Shown here in pieces: positions 22,114 through 32,373 of a stretch of DNA of 44,832 bases (position 1 is its first letter; each line of letters starts with the position of its first letter). The translations under genes and the position numbers were made by a program. The stretch is from Zunongwangia endophytica (GTDB lineage: Bacteria > Bacteroidota > Bacteroidia > Flavobacteriales > Flavobacteriaceae), in the NCBI RefSeq assembly GCF_030409505.1, contig NZ_JAUFPZ010000003.1:1-44832 (forward strand), given 5' to 3'. The notes beneath the pieces were generated by a model. That model was given only the letters and a program-made list of their open reading frames with translations. It had not been told where the DNA came from and made no database searches.

Positions 22114-24093
22114 ATGCGAAAAATAAAAATATTGCTAGGTATACTATTAGTGCAGTTCACTATAAATGCCCAGCAAACCGAACCAATTTTTTCTGTAAGT
22201 CCAAAACTACCTAATCCAGGAGATCAGGTTGCGTTAAACTATAACTCAGAGAATACAGTATTAAAAGACGCTAAAGACATTCAGGCGGTGATCTATGTAA
22301 ATGCAGATCATCAATGGTCGGCTAGCGATCTAACTTTTCAGGAAACCGAAGATAATCATTGGAAAACCTCCTTTACGTTACCTGAAAATACAGCCCTTAT
22401 AAGCTGTGTTTTTAAATCGGATACTTTAGTAGATAGAGGTGGCACAACTACTTATTCCTGGTTACTCGATAAAGAGCCGGGCTCTTATGCTAGCTGGGGT
22501 ATTTTAAGATCTAAAATTTTCCAAGAGGAAAGTATTGCAATAGTAGACGATAGCGCTTATATCTCTAGCGAGATTGGATTAATGTGGATCAATAAAGAAA
22601 TACAGAAATTTCCTGAAAGCCGAAATCTATATTTTTACGAAGGACTAAAATTAATGCAAGATTCGAAAGAAGGTGATCATAGCAATCGAATTCAGAATGA
22701 AATTAAGCATATTTTAGAGCAGGATCTTACTAAACTTCAGCAATATAAAATTCAGAAATCACTTCAGTTATTAGATACAGAAAAGTATAAATCTTTTATT
22801 GATTCTGTAAATGATGCTTTACTGAAAACATATCCTAAAGGAGTTTTAGCAAGGGATAATGAGATGAAGCGTTTGTTTACTGAAAGTGATATTCAGAAAA
22901 AGATCCGTGAATTTGAAGAATTTCAATCTAATTTTCCTAAAGAGGATTTTAAAGATGTCTTTACATTTACTGAAGATTTGTATTACGACAAATTATACAG
23001 AAGTATAGCTTATAGATACATTACAGAAAACGGAAATTATAGCTTTGTGTTCGACAATCTAAAAGATGCAGGTTTTTATAATCTGGTAGATTATAGCTGG
23101 CATTTTGTAAGTATTCCGTATAATAACGAGTCTATAGCAGTGGATAGTTTAAATACTATTGCAAGCAAAATCATACCTGAATTAGAAGTTCGAGAAAAAG
23201 AGATTCCTAAAAGATACGAAGGGAAATTATCGATTCTGGAATGGAAACAAAAAGCACAGGAAGCATCTGCTCGAGAATATTTAACCTACGCTAAAATTCT
23301 TGATGAATTAAAAGATTACGAAGCTGAAGATCATTATTTAGAAAAAGTAAAATCATTCTATATTTATGAAAATACAGATTTTAATGAGCTTTATGCAGAT
23401 TATTTACTAAGACAGGGTAATAAAGAAGCAGCGATTAATTTTATTAAAGAAAGCCTTTCGCGTAATAATGCTACAGCGCAAATGCTTTCTATACTTAAGG
23501 AAGATTTTTTAGCACAGAATGGGAGCAACGCCAATTTTGAAGATTACGTAAGCGCTATTAAATCTGGCGATTCTCAAGATCAATTTAAAGAAGAATTGAT
23601 TGCTGAAATAATTAATAAACCTATTGAAGATTTTGAACTGGAAAGCTCTTTAGGAGGAACAGTAAAGTTGTCTGCTCAAAAAGGAAAAATCGTAATTATC
23701 GATATGTGGGCTACGTGGTGTGCCCCTTGTAAAAAAGCAATGCCCGGCATGAAGATGGCGGTAGATAAATATTCTGAAGATAAAAATGTACAATTTTACT
23801 TCCTAGATACTCAGGAATACATTTCAGATTATAAAAAGCAAACAGTAGAATTTATCGAGGAAAACAATTATCCTTTCGAGATTCTTTACGACGCTAAAAA
23901 TCCCGAATCAGGTAAGTTCGACGATACTTATGCTAAATATTCAAAAGCATTCGAATTTTCAGGAATTCCACAAAAAATGATCATAGATCAACATGGAAAA
24001 TTAAGATGGCGATCTACTGGTTACTCAGGAAGCCCAAGCGAGCTTGCAGACGAAATTTCTATCATAATCGAATATTTGAAATCTGAAAAATAA
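22114..24093 (+). CDS. Large periplasmic thioredoxin-fold (TlpA-like) protein, intact
   Basis: This is a 659-residue secreted protein with signal peptide MRKIKILLGILLVQFTINAQ. Residues about 21-120 look like an Ig-like beta domain. Residues about 150-510 are helical and charged, with TPR-like stretches (YLTYAKILDELKDYEAEDHY, ELYADYLLRQGNKEAAINF). Residues about 515-655 are a TlpA-type thioredoxin domain: PIEDFELESSLGGTVKLSAQ, IDMWATWCAPCKKAMPGM with Cys536 and Cys539, and SGIPQKMIIDQHGKLRW carrying the cis-Pro. It is much longer than ordinary TlpA because of the N-terminal extension. It starts 51 bp after susD and ends 6 bp before the hydrolase. A DsbD-type protein two genes on is a plausible source of its electrons. 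Confidence 0.88.
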   Translation: MRKIKILLGILLVQFTINAQQTEPIFSVSPKLPNPGDQVALNYNSENTVLKDAKDIQAVIYVNADHQWSASDLTFQETEDNHWKTSFTLPENTALISCVFKSDTLVDRGGTTTYSWLLDKEPGSYASWGILRSKIFQEESIAIVDDSAYISSEIGLMWINKEIQKFPESRNLYFYEGLKLMQDSKEGDHSNRIQNEIKHILEQDLTKLQQYKIQKSLQLLDTEKYKSFIDSVNDALLKTYPKGVLARDNEMKRLFTESDIQKKIREFEEFQSNFPKEDFKDVFTFTEDLYYDKLYRSIAYRYITENGNYSFVFDNLKDAGFYNLVDYSWHFVSIPYNNESIAVDSLNTIASKIIPELEVREKEIPKRYEGKLSILEWKQKAQEASAREYLTYAKILDELKDYEAEDHYLEKVKSFYIYENTDFNELYADYLLRQGNKEAAINFIKESLSRNNATAQMLSILKEDFLAQNGSNANFEDYVSAIKSGDSQDQFKEELIAEIINKPIEDFELESSLGGTVKLSAQKGKIVIIDMWATWCAPCKKAMPGMKMAVDKYSEDKNVQFYFLDTQEYISDYKKQTVEFIEENNYPFEILYDAKNPESGKFDDTYAKYSKAFEFSGIPQKMIIDQHGKLRWRSTGYSGSPSELADEISIIIEYLKSEK

Positions 24094-24099
24094 ACCTTA

Positions 24100-25504
24100 A
24101 TGCTTAAAATAAAGCAACTTGTAATCCTTTCAATCTTTTCTATTGCAGCTGTTGGTCATTCTCAGGAACTTTGGCAAGGACAGTACAATTCAAAAAGGAT
24201 TTTGTTAGAAAAAGTAACGATTTCAGAGGGTTTAGACTCACTTTATTTAAGTAGTCCGGAACATATGTATAAAAAACTCCCCCTTCAACAAGAAAAGAAG
24301 GGGGATTCTCTTTTTTTAGTGAACGAGAATTATAATATCAGTCTCAAAATCGAGACGATATTGGGTGATTTGAGTCAGGATTCTTTGCGAGCTAATTATA
24401 TCGATTACACTGGGATCCATCAAGTAAAGTTAATTTCAACAGATAGTTTACAGTCGCTTACTTTTCCGCAGCATCCCAAAGGAATATTACCTTACATTAA
24501 TAAAGAAGTAACATTTTATAGTGAGAAAACAAATGTAACTTATAGTGGAACGTTGGTGCTACCTAAACATAAAAAGCATTATCCATTAGTTTTTTTGCTG
24601 AATGGAAGTGGACAACAAGAACGGAACTACACCTATGCCGGCATCAGTTTTTTACAGTGCTTGCGGATGCTTTAGCCAGAGAAGGAATAGCTTCTTTTAG
24701 AATGGACGATCGCGGCATTGGAGAAACTACCGGAGATTTTGAGCATTCAACAATTGAAGATTTTGTCCAGGATCTTGAAGCTGCAAAGTCTTTTATAAAA
24801 TCTCAGGATAAAATAGATCATTCCTTTTTGGAATAATTGGTCATAGTGAGGGCGGAGTAGTGGCTTCTATTGCTGCTTCCAGAAATAAGGATTTTGAATT
24901 TATGCTGAGTCTCTCTGGCGTGGGAGTTAACGGACTACAAATTCTGGATCTACAGAACAGCGCGATACTAAAATCTATGAATATTGAAGATTCCCTGGTA
25001 GAACATCACATGGAATTGTATAATTTTTTATTTAAAACGGTTTATAATCTCCAAGAAGAGGATAGTTTAAAGCTGCAGTTAGAACAAGCGGTAAATAATT
25101 GGATGCAGGATAAAGATGAAGATTTACTAAAAAGTATGGGATTGGCCAATGGCCGTGAAAAAAATTTGATTTATAGATTTCACAAGGAAGCAAAAAAAGA
25201 TGCGTATCAATACATGATTCGTTATAATCCTAAAGATTATTTGCCCAAAATTGAAATTCCTGTAATGGTTTTAAATGGAGCAGAGGATATTCAGGTGCCC
25301 GCCGAAGAAAATGTCGCTGGATTCCAGAAATATCTATCAAAATCAACTAATTTTGCATCGAAAATCTATCCAAACCTAAACCATATGTATCAACACTGTC
25401 ATACCTGTATTGCTTCAGAACAAAGCGAACTTGAAGAAGTTTTCGCGCCAGAAGTTCTTGCAGATATCACTAAGTGGATACATAAAGTTTATCAAACAAA
25501 GTAA
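24100..25504 (+). CDS. Secreted alpha/beta hydrolase, frameshifted
   Basis: This is a serine hydrolase of about 468 residues. Signal peptide: MLKIKQLVILSIFSIAAVGH. A small beta-rich N-terminal domain (about 22-120) precedes the hydrolase core: YSGTLVLPKHKKHYPLVFLL, NGSGQQERN, FRMDDRGIGETTGDF, and the nucleophile elbow GHSEGG. MVLNGAEDIQV holds the likely acid residue and NLNHMYQHC the catalytic His. One-base breaks are at about 24650 and 24828. It begins 6 bp after the thioredoxin-fold gene and is followed 20 bp later by the DsbD-type gene, so it is part of the Sus operon. It could be an esterase or peptidase acting on the imported substrate; the substrate is unknown. Confidence 0.82.
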
Positions 25505-25524
25505 TTTCAATTAAATAGTCTTCA

Positions 25525-27481
25525 ATGAAAATAGTTATTGCCAGTATCCTTCTATTTTTTTCAACATTCTCACAGGCGCAAATTTATGATCCTGTATCTT
25601 TTGAAACTTCTGTTGAAAAAGTAAACGAAAATCAGTACGCCTTAATAATTAATGCTTTTATCGAACCCGGTTGGCATTTATATTCGCAAGATGTACCTTC
25701 TGGTGGTCCTATTCCTACTTCATTTCAATTTTCATCTAATGATAACTATGCTCTAAAAGGCGAAGTTATCGAGCCTGAAGGTCATGTTATAGACGATCCT
25801 ATTTTTGAAATGGAAATCAAATATTTCTCAGATAAAGCCACTTTTAAGCAAATTATAGAACGCAAGTCTCAAGGTGCTTTTCAAATAAAAGGTCGCGAAT
25901 TATGGTTTGTAACGACGAAAGTTGTTTGCCACCTACACAGAAAAAAAATGTAGTATTTAAATTTTCTAAATTGAATAATACGGAAGTTGCTTCCGCGGCA
26001 GATTTAGATGAAGAACCAAATACCGATGGAGAGACTACTGATTCCGAAAAATCTGTAGAACAAGATAAAGAATCCGTTGAAGAAAATATTAGTCCGCAGG
26101 TGTCTGGAGATATGGTTGATGCTGTTGCCAAAACTGATAATAGCGCTGAAGATGCTAATGAAGATACTATTACAACTGAAGAAGTAGATGGAGAAAGTGA
26201 AAATTCAGAAAGCCTTTGGTCAATTTTTATATTAAGTTTTCTAGGCGGTTTTGCGGCTTTACTTACCCCATGTGTTTTCCCTATGATTCCTATGACGGTA
26301 AGCTTTTTTACCAAACAAAGTAAAAGTCGTGCTTCGGGAATTAGAAATGCCATTTTCTATGGATTATTTATTATCATAATTTATGTGATTTTAGGCTCTG
26401 TAGTAACCGGGATTTTTGGAGCAGATGCGCTTAATGCCCTTTCTACAAATGTATGGTTCAATGTCATATTCTTCATTTTATTGATCTTTTTTGCTTTTTC
26501 ATTTTTGGGAGCTTTCGAGATCATGTTACCAAATTCTTGGGCTAATAAAATTGATTCTCAAGCCGATCGAGGTGGGATTGTAGGTATCTTTTTTATGGCG
26601 CTGGCATTAGCTATTGTTTCTTTCTCCTGTACAGGACCTATCTTTTACTTGTTAGAAGCAGCATCTAAAGGAGGTATTGCACCTATTGTAGGAATGCTTG
26701 GATTTTCAACTGCAATCGCATTGCCATTTGCTTTATTTGCAGCATTCCCAGGTTGGTTAAATTCGCTTCCCAAATCTGGTGGATAAATACAGTAAGTAGT
26801 ATTAGGATTTTTAGAGCTTGCACTAGCATTTAAATTTTTAAGTAATGCCGATTTGGTTTTACAACTTCATCTGTTAGAAAGAGAAACCTTTTTAGCGATT
26901 TGGATTGCAGTTTTTGCCGGACTTGCATTATACTTATTCGGGAAAATCACATTGCCGCATGATAGTCCTTTACCACATATTTCAGTAGGAAGATTATTTA
27001 GGATTATTAACTTTATTTTGTAGTTTATCTATTCCTGGTCTTTGGGGTGCTATTACAATGGATTAGTGGTTTCCCTCAAATATAGTAAGATGAAAATTAC
27101 GTTAGGAATTTTGTGGTCCAAACAATATTCCAAAAATGAAATGCTTGGTCAAATCGTTATGTTTTATTAAGAAGGAATGGCTTATGCAAAAAGTCAGAAC
27201 AAACCGTGATGTTGGATTTTACAGGTTATTAATAAAAATTTTTAAGAATTGAAGATGTAATGAAGTCCTTAGTGGAAGTCCTAAAATATGTTATTTATTT
27301 AAGTTTTAAAATTGTGAATTTGAAAAAAAAATTGTTTAGTGAAATTTGTGGGAATGATTTTTTCAGATAATTATAAAGCAATTATTATTAGTGTTAAATA
27401 ATTTAACTTGAATAAACCTTACATCCAGATATAGAATCTTATTTGGGATGGCTACAAGAAGGTTTAGAGAATTATAAGTAA
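25525..27481 (+). CDS. DsbD-type thiol:disulfide interchange protein, frameshifted with corrupted 3' end
   Basis: This protein carries electrons across the inner membrane to periplasmic thiol proteins. Signal peptide MKIVIASILLFFSTFSQAQ leads into the DsbD alpha domain (FIEPGWHLYSQDVPSGG; its Cys pair in REFMVCNDESCLPP once a T is restored at about 25900). A long acidic linker follows (about 26000-26210). The membrane domain has TPCVFPMIPMTVSFF and SFSCTGPIFYLLEAAS, the two redox cysteines. Later helices read LGFLELALAFKFLS and LAIWIAVFAGLALYLFG out of frame. The C-terminal thioredoxin domain survives only as islands: EGMAYAK...NKP and VMLDFTGY (27171-27229) and PDIESYLGWLQEGLENYK (27425-27481). 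The segment expected to hold the CxxC shows no Cys codons, a heavier kind of damage than elsewhere. Confidence 0.82.
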
Positions 27482-27500
27482 AATAATCGATTTTAGATAT

Positions 27501-27544
27501 AAAAAAAGGGATCGTTGCTTTTAAGCTTCGATCCCTTTTTTTTT
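27501..27544. terminator. Bidirectional terminator between DsbD-type and MFS genes
   Basis: GGGATCG (27508-27514) pairs with CGATCCC (27528-27534), with an inner GCTT/AAGC stem. It is flanked by seven A before and nine T after. It can stop transcription from both sides, fitting the converging genes. Confidence 0.9.
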
Positions 27545-27580
27545 AATGATTTTTTGCTATTCCCTTTCTTTTGTTGTTTT

Positions 27581-28764
27581 TTAAAAAAAATTTGAGTAAA
27601 AAATAACCAAAATTAATGGAATTCCCACGCCAAGGTAACGCAGTGACATATCGAAAGTAGTGGCGATTTCCCCTGAAGAAGATATTACGAAACTTGAGAT
27701 TGATGTAATAATATAGAGCAATCCACCAATAAGTCCACCAGCGATACCAGCATTGCTAGGGAAATAAATCATGTTTTGGGTAAAGTAGTTGGTAAAAATA
27801 AACCCAGAAACGATATGGATCACAAAAGCAAAAGCAATTAAAAGGTAAAGATGATCTAATTGCGTTGCCGCGGCTATAAACACGAGTAAAAGCACAATTT
27901 GTGCGAAAGCTGAAATTCGTAATTTCTGAGGAAAATTTTGGCTAGCAAAGGTCTTACTTAAAATTCCGCCAATCATCCAGGATATTCCTAAGATTAGCGT
28001 ACAATACCCCGTAGTTACTGCATCAAATCCAAAATGATGTTCTACCACAAACGGGCCAGCGATATTAAATACCATCACGGTTGAATAAGCTAATCCTAAA
28101 ATCAAGATTCCTAAAACAAACGCCTTATTCTTCAGCATTACGGCATAAAGCATTGATGTTTTTTCAGATTAAATTTCTTGACATTTCTAATCGTTTCTCC
28201 ACTAAAAATTAATTCAGCAAAAAATAGAATTGCGGCATATATCGCTAAAAAGTAAAAATTTGCCTGCCAATCAAACAAGCTTTCCAGATAACCACCAAGA
28301 AAAGGAGCAATTATCGGCCCGCAAGACCATACGATGGTAAAAAAGCTTAAAAAATGTTTTCGTTTTACTTCATCATAAAGGTCTACAAAATAAGCTCGCT
28401 TTGCGACCACGATAAACGATGTTCCTAATCCCTGTACGATTCGCCAAAAGCAAATAACCCAAACCTGATCTGTCCATGTAATAGCAAGGCTACTAATAAT
28501 TAGAGCAATTAATGAAAATAACACAGGTTTGTAGCGCCCAAGACTGTCCAATAAACTTCCTACGAACAATTGCGCAAAACCATAGCTTAAAAAGAAGCAA
28601 GTAAGCGTAAGCTGAATACTTTTTTCTGAAACCGATAAATTCTCGGCCATCGATGGAAATGATGGCAAATAAATATCTGTCATAAACCCAGAAAGTGGAA
28701 TGGTGAAAAAGGTAATTATCGTTGCAATTTGTTTTTGTCTTTCAGAAGCTTGTCTTAGGTGCAT
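27581..28764 (-). CDS. MFS transporter of the Bcr/CflA drug-efflux type, one frameshift
   Basis: This is an inner-membrane exporter of about 394 residues with twelve hydrophobic helices. Family signs are the first helix TFFTIPLSGFMTDIYLPSFP, the motif-A-like loop SLLDSLGRYKPVLF between helices 2 and 3, and GLGTSFIVVAKRAYFVDLYD. The second half (AVMLKNKAFVLGILILGLAY onward) lies in another frame from about 28150, so one base is missing at the KTSMLYAVM junction. Such transporters use the proton gradient to expel small molecules such as drugs; the substrate cannot be told. It is transcribed against the Sus operon and shares the terminator at 27501. Confidence 0.85.
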
Positions 28765-28919
28765 TAGTTAGAAAAGTTGGCGGGGTAGGGGATTTATAAA
28801 TTTTTGAAGTATAGTCGAAAATTGGTGCTTTTGCTTTCAGTTTTAGTATAAACTGGAGAATATTATATTACGGTTTTCCCTTACTTATTCTACGGTTAAA
28901 TTTCAAACAACTGGAAACT

Positions 28920-28955
28920 AGTAGGTTAAATTTGAGATATAATTTAAAACCTACT
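28920..28955 (+). promoter_or_regulatory. Inverted repeat ending 3 bp before the M57 protease start
   Basis: AGTAGGTT+AAATT (28920-28932) pairs with AATTT+AACCTACT (28941-28955) with a 2-nt bulge and an 8-nt loop. It includes TAAATTTG (28927-28934), a match to the Bacteroidota -7 box. It is either an operator over the promoter or, if transcribed from further upstream, an RNA hairpin blocking the ribosome. Confidence 0.5.
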
Positions 28956-28958
28956 TAA

Positions 28959-29809
28959 ATGGAATTAAACAAACTACCACTCGTTTTGGCAGCGACAGGA
29001 CTGCTTTTTACTTCCTGTCAAAAAGATGAAACAGCACCAGAGACTCAAGAATTGCTGAATAATGAGGCTCCAAGTTCATCACAAATTCCTAAAGAGGTAA
29101 TAGAAAAGGTAAACAATTTACATTTCAATTCAGATTATATTGAAACTTTCGAACTTACTTTACCTGGAGGTGCTACAGAAACCACTTATTTAATTGAAAA
29201 TGATATTGCAATGTCTGCCGATCAATTAGATAAGCTTAGCACCGCAGATATTACCAGTAAGCAGTATCGTACTTACAATTTGGTTAGTAGTCCCAGAACC
29301 ATCAATGTTATTGGTTATACGGGTACAGGCTATGGACAAAATCTTTCCAACAAAATGCAACAGGCATTACAAAGAGCTGTAGCGAATTATAACGATTTAA
29401 GTATTGGTCTAACCTTCAATCTTAGTTTCGGTACTAATTATAGTTCTTCAGACATTGTTGTTTATAAAACTAGCAATGGACAGGCTGGTGGAGTAGCCGG
29501 TTTTCCATCAGGCGGAAATCCATACAAATTTGTACAGATTTTTTCAGGAATGGAAAGCTATAGTACATCAACCAACGAACATGTAATCACTCACGAAATT
29601 GGACACACTTTAGGATTGCGCCATACCGATTGGTTTTCTAGACAGAGCTGTGGCCAAAGTGGTGAATCTGCAAATCCAGACGGAGCGGTGCATATCCCGG
29701 TACCGAGACGGGGTATGATGCGAACTCTGTAATGTTAGCATGTTTTAGCGCCAACGAAAGTGGAAATTTTGGTGGTGACGACGAGAAGGCTCTAGAATAT
29801 TTATACTAA
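28959..29809 (+). CDS. M57-type 'dual-action HEIGH' metalloprotease lipoprotein, one frameshift
   Basis: This is a zinc protease of about 283 residues. The signal peptide ends LLFTSC, so it is a lipoprotein (Cys at residue 20). The propeptide-like region spans about 21-105. The catalytic part begins near RTINVIGYTGTGYGQNLSNK and contains the zinc motif THEIGHTLGLRHTDW (Glu is the catalytic base), the pattern of Peptidase_M57. Downstream, CGQSGESANPDGAVHIPGTE and SVMLACFSA supply the Met-turn-like segment after one lost base at about 29700. The real stop is at 29809. Next on the strand is a tiny lipoprotein and then a sensor kinase pair. Its target is unknown. Confidence 0.82.
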
Positions 29810-29847
29810 CCACAGAGCATTATTTTTAAATGTAATTAGCCCAAAGT

Positions 29848-29921
29848 CACCCGGCGAGAAAACTTTCTTAGAATCTCCAAACCTACTTATTAATATGGCA
29901 TGTATGTCTAAGTGCCGGGTG
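29848..29921 (+). repeat. Long-loop inverted repeat after the M57 gene
   Basis: CACCCGGC (29848-29855) and GCCGGGTG (29914-29921) form a perfect GC-rich 8-bp stem around a 58-nt loop. It is followed by TTCTTATTTAT. It may be a terminator or a leader structure for the next gene. Confidence 0.45.
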
Positions 29922-30009
29922 TTCTTATTTATCCTTTCTGTCTCTCGCAAGCATATCCTTTTGTAAGAGAATGTCTTCACTTTTTTAATAATACATTAAA
30001 CAATCATCC

Positions 30010-30198
30010 ATGAAAAATTTATTTACACTTCTAATTTTGGGAACGCTAATGGCAGTCACTTATTCTTGCGAACCTGAAGCTCTACCTGTATCTAATGCCG
30101 AAACACTTGAAGAATCTGAAATAATAGATATCGATACTTATGCTGATTCTTCTGGAAGAGAGGAAAATGAACAGGAAAGAAGAGATCCGCCTGAATAA
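30010..30198 (+). CDS. Small lipoprotein, 62 residues
   Basis: This is a short exported protein. The signal peptide MKNLFTLLILGTLMAVTYSC ends in a clear lipobox, leaving a mature part of only about 43 residues. The mature part is strongly acidic in its middle (ETLEESEIIDIDTYADSSGR) and ends NEQERRDPPE. I do not recognise a family. It lies 200 bp after the M57 protease and 148 bp ahead of the sensor kinase, on the same strand. It could be a partner or substrate of either, but nothing in the sequence proves it. The signal peptide and the intact frame support a real gene. Confidence 0.7.
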   Translation: MKNLFTLLILGTLMAVTYSCEPEALPVSNAETLEESEIIDIDTYADSSGREENEQERRDPPE

Positions 30199-30267
30199 GA
30201 AGAGCAAGATTAATCTTCTAAACAAAAATAAATTTGAGAAATTTATGATTAAATTCTTAAATTGATC

Positions 30268-30332
30268 GATGCCCAAATCTATATATCAATACGAGACAAC
30301 ATTAATATTTTTTAATTCAGAGTTTGGGCATC
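30268..30332 (+). repeat. 10-bp inverted repeat in the kinase leader
   Basis: GATGCCCAAA (30268-30277) and TTTGGGCATC (30323-30332) are perfectly complementary across a 45-nt AT-rich loop, ending 14 bp before the kinase start. There is no T-run. A leader fold, an operator pair or, less likely, a small invertible segment are possible. Confidence 0.55.
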
Positions 30333-30346
30333 TAAACAACTGAATA

Positions 30347-32373
30347 TTGAAGAAGAATTATTTTTTATTTTTACTATTAGTCTTAATGCTTTCATCCTGT
30401 GATCTATACCAGTCACAGGATGAGTCCTTTTCTAAGGATGCTATCGAAATTTCAGACGATTTTAAGCTGGATTCTCTAGATTTAGAAGTTAGAAAGGAGA
30501 AACTGAAAGCATATTTAATTCAGACTTCAAAACTTAATGATGATACGCTTAAAAAGAAAAATTACCTGCATGCTTCTTATTACGCAGCTTCGATAGATTC
30601 CGCTTTATTTTTAGAAGCCAATTCCAAGGCTATAGCTTATGCAACACAACTAAAAGATAGTTTAGGGCTTGCCGGCGCTTTTTGGGATCGTGGATATTTT
30701 TATTCAGAAATTGGTGGATATCGTCAAAGTTACGATGCCTATCAAGAGGCAAGTGAACTTTATTTAAAAAACGACAAGCCAGTATTGGGAGGGAGATTGC
30801 TAATAAATATGGCGATTCTTCAATCTGATATTAAAGATTATGTGGGAAGCGAAGTAACTACGGTTAGAGCTTTAAAAGTTTTAAAGCCTTTGGATGCAAA
30901 AGAATACATTTATCGCTGTTATAATAATCTGGCGGTGGCTTACAACCAAATGAATGATTTTGAAAATTCATTAGACTACCATAAAAAAGCCTACGAGATT
31001 CAGCAGGAATTAGGCAATAATACCTACCAGAAAGCTTCAACATTAAATAATATAGGTGTGCTTTATGAAAACATGGGGCGATTTGACGATGCGATAAAAT
31101 GTTTATGCTGAAGCATTAGAATTTTCAGAATTAGAAAAAGAAAACCTCAGGTTTATGCTAAAATTATCGATAACCGTGCATTTGCTGAATTTAAAATAGG
31201 AAAGAAAGAACATATTCCTGAAGACTTTTTTAAAGCACTGCATCTAAGAGAAGCTATAGGTGATGAAGACGGTGCTATTTTTTCTAGTATGCATCTTGCC
31301 GAATATTACGAAGGTATTGACAAAAATAAGGCATTAAAATATGCCGATAAAAGCAGAATATTAGCTCAGCGAAGGGAGCATATGCAAGGTTTAATGGAAT
31401 CTTTAAGATTACAGGCACGATTAGATAAGGCTAACAGTTATGCGCATCTTGAGCGATATATACACTTAAAAGATAGCTTAGAAAAAGAAGAGCGAGCTGC
31501 TCGTAATCAATTCGCACGAATACGTTATGAGACCGATGAATTTATTGAGCAGAACAAATATTTGAATGCACAGCGAAAATGGATAATCTTAGGTGCAGGA
31601 TTTCTGCTGATTATTGTAATACTTGGATTTGTAGTACGCCATCAAAAGATTAAAAACAAACAGTTGAAATTAGAGAAACAACAGCAACAATCTAACGAAG
31701 AAATCTACAATTTGCTTATCGACCAGCAAAACAAATTAGAGGAAGGTCGTCAAAAGGAGAAAAAACGTATTGCTGCGGAATTGCATGACGGAATACTTGG
31801 AAAAATATTCGGAATTCGGTTAATATTAAGTAGTCTGAATAGCAAAGTGGATACCGAGTCGGTGGAAACCAGATCAAATTATATTGCTGAATTGAAAAAG
31901 CTAGGGAAGAGGTTCGCAGTATTTCTCATGATTTGGATGCCAATATATTCGATTCTCGATCTGGATTTATAAGTATTCTTAACGAGCTATTAAATGAGCA
32001 GTCTATAATAGGAAAATACGAAGTGGTTTTAAATAATGACCCTAATATCGAATGGGATAAGGTAAGTAGCAAAATTAAAATTAACTTGTTTAGAGTTCTG
32101 CAAGAGTCTACTTATAACGTAACGAAATATGCCCAGGCTCAAAAAGTTATTGTAGTCTTCAAAAATCAGGATACGCATCTTTTTGCAATGATCAAAGACG
32201 ACGGAACAGGCTTTGACATTGATGCGACACCAAAAGGTATAGGATTAAAAAATATGAAATCCAGAATTAATAATCTAAATGGTAAAATAAACTTTAAGTC
32301 TAGTGAAGAAGGCACAGCGATAAGTATACAGATACCTATTAATCAAAATCGTAAAATATGGCTAACCGCTTAA
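30347..32373 (+). CDS. TPR-containing sensor histidine kinase (HisKA_3 type), frameshifted
   Basis: This is a membrane sensor kinase of about 675 residues. The start is TTG at 30347, giving MKKNYFLFLLLVLMLSSC, a signal with lipobox. Residues about 60-390 are tetratricopeptide repeats (CYNNLAVAYNQMNDFENSLD, STLNNIGVLYENMGRFDDAI). One membrane helix (WIILGAGFLLIIVILGFVV) and a coiled coil precede the phospho-acceptor box KKRIAAELHDGILGKIFGIR. The ATPase part has FRVLQESTYNVTKYAQAQK, IKDDGTGFD and GIGLKNMKSRINNLNGKI. Breaks lie at about 31100, 31145 and 31905. The response regulator start overlaps its end by 16 bp, so the two form one unit. The signal sensed is unknown. Confidence 0.88.

Noticed and set aside
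25853..26353. 166-residue open frame on the minus strand
   Set aside because: It is antisense to the DsbD-type gene, Ser-rich because of the Glu/Asp-rich linker on the other strand, and has no protein features.
30268..30332. Invertible promoter segment like those of Bacteroides
   Set aside because: The arms are only 10 bp, the spacer 45 bp, and no TAnnTTTG box lies inside.
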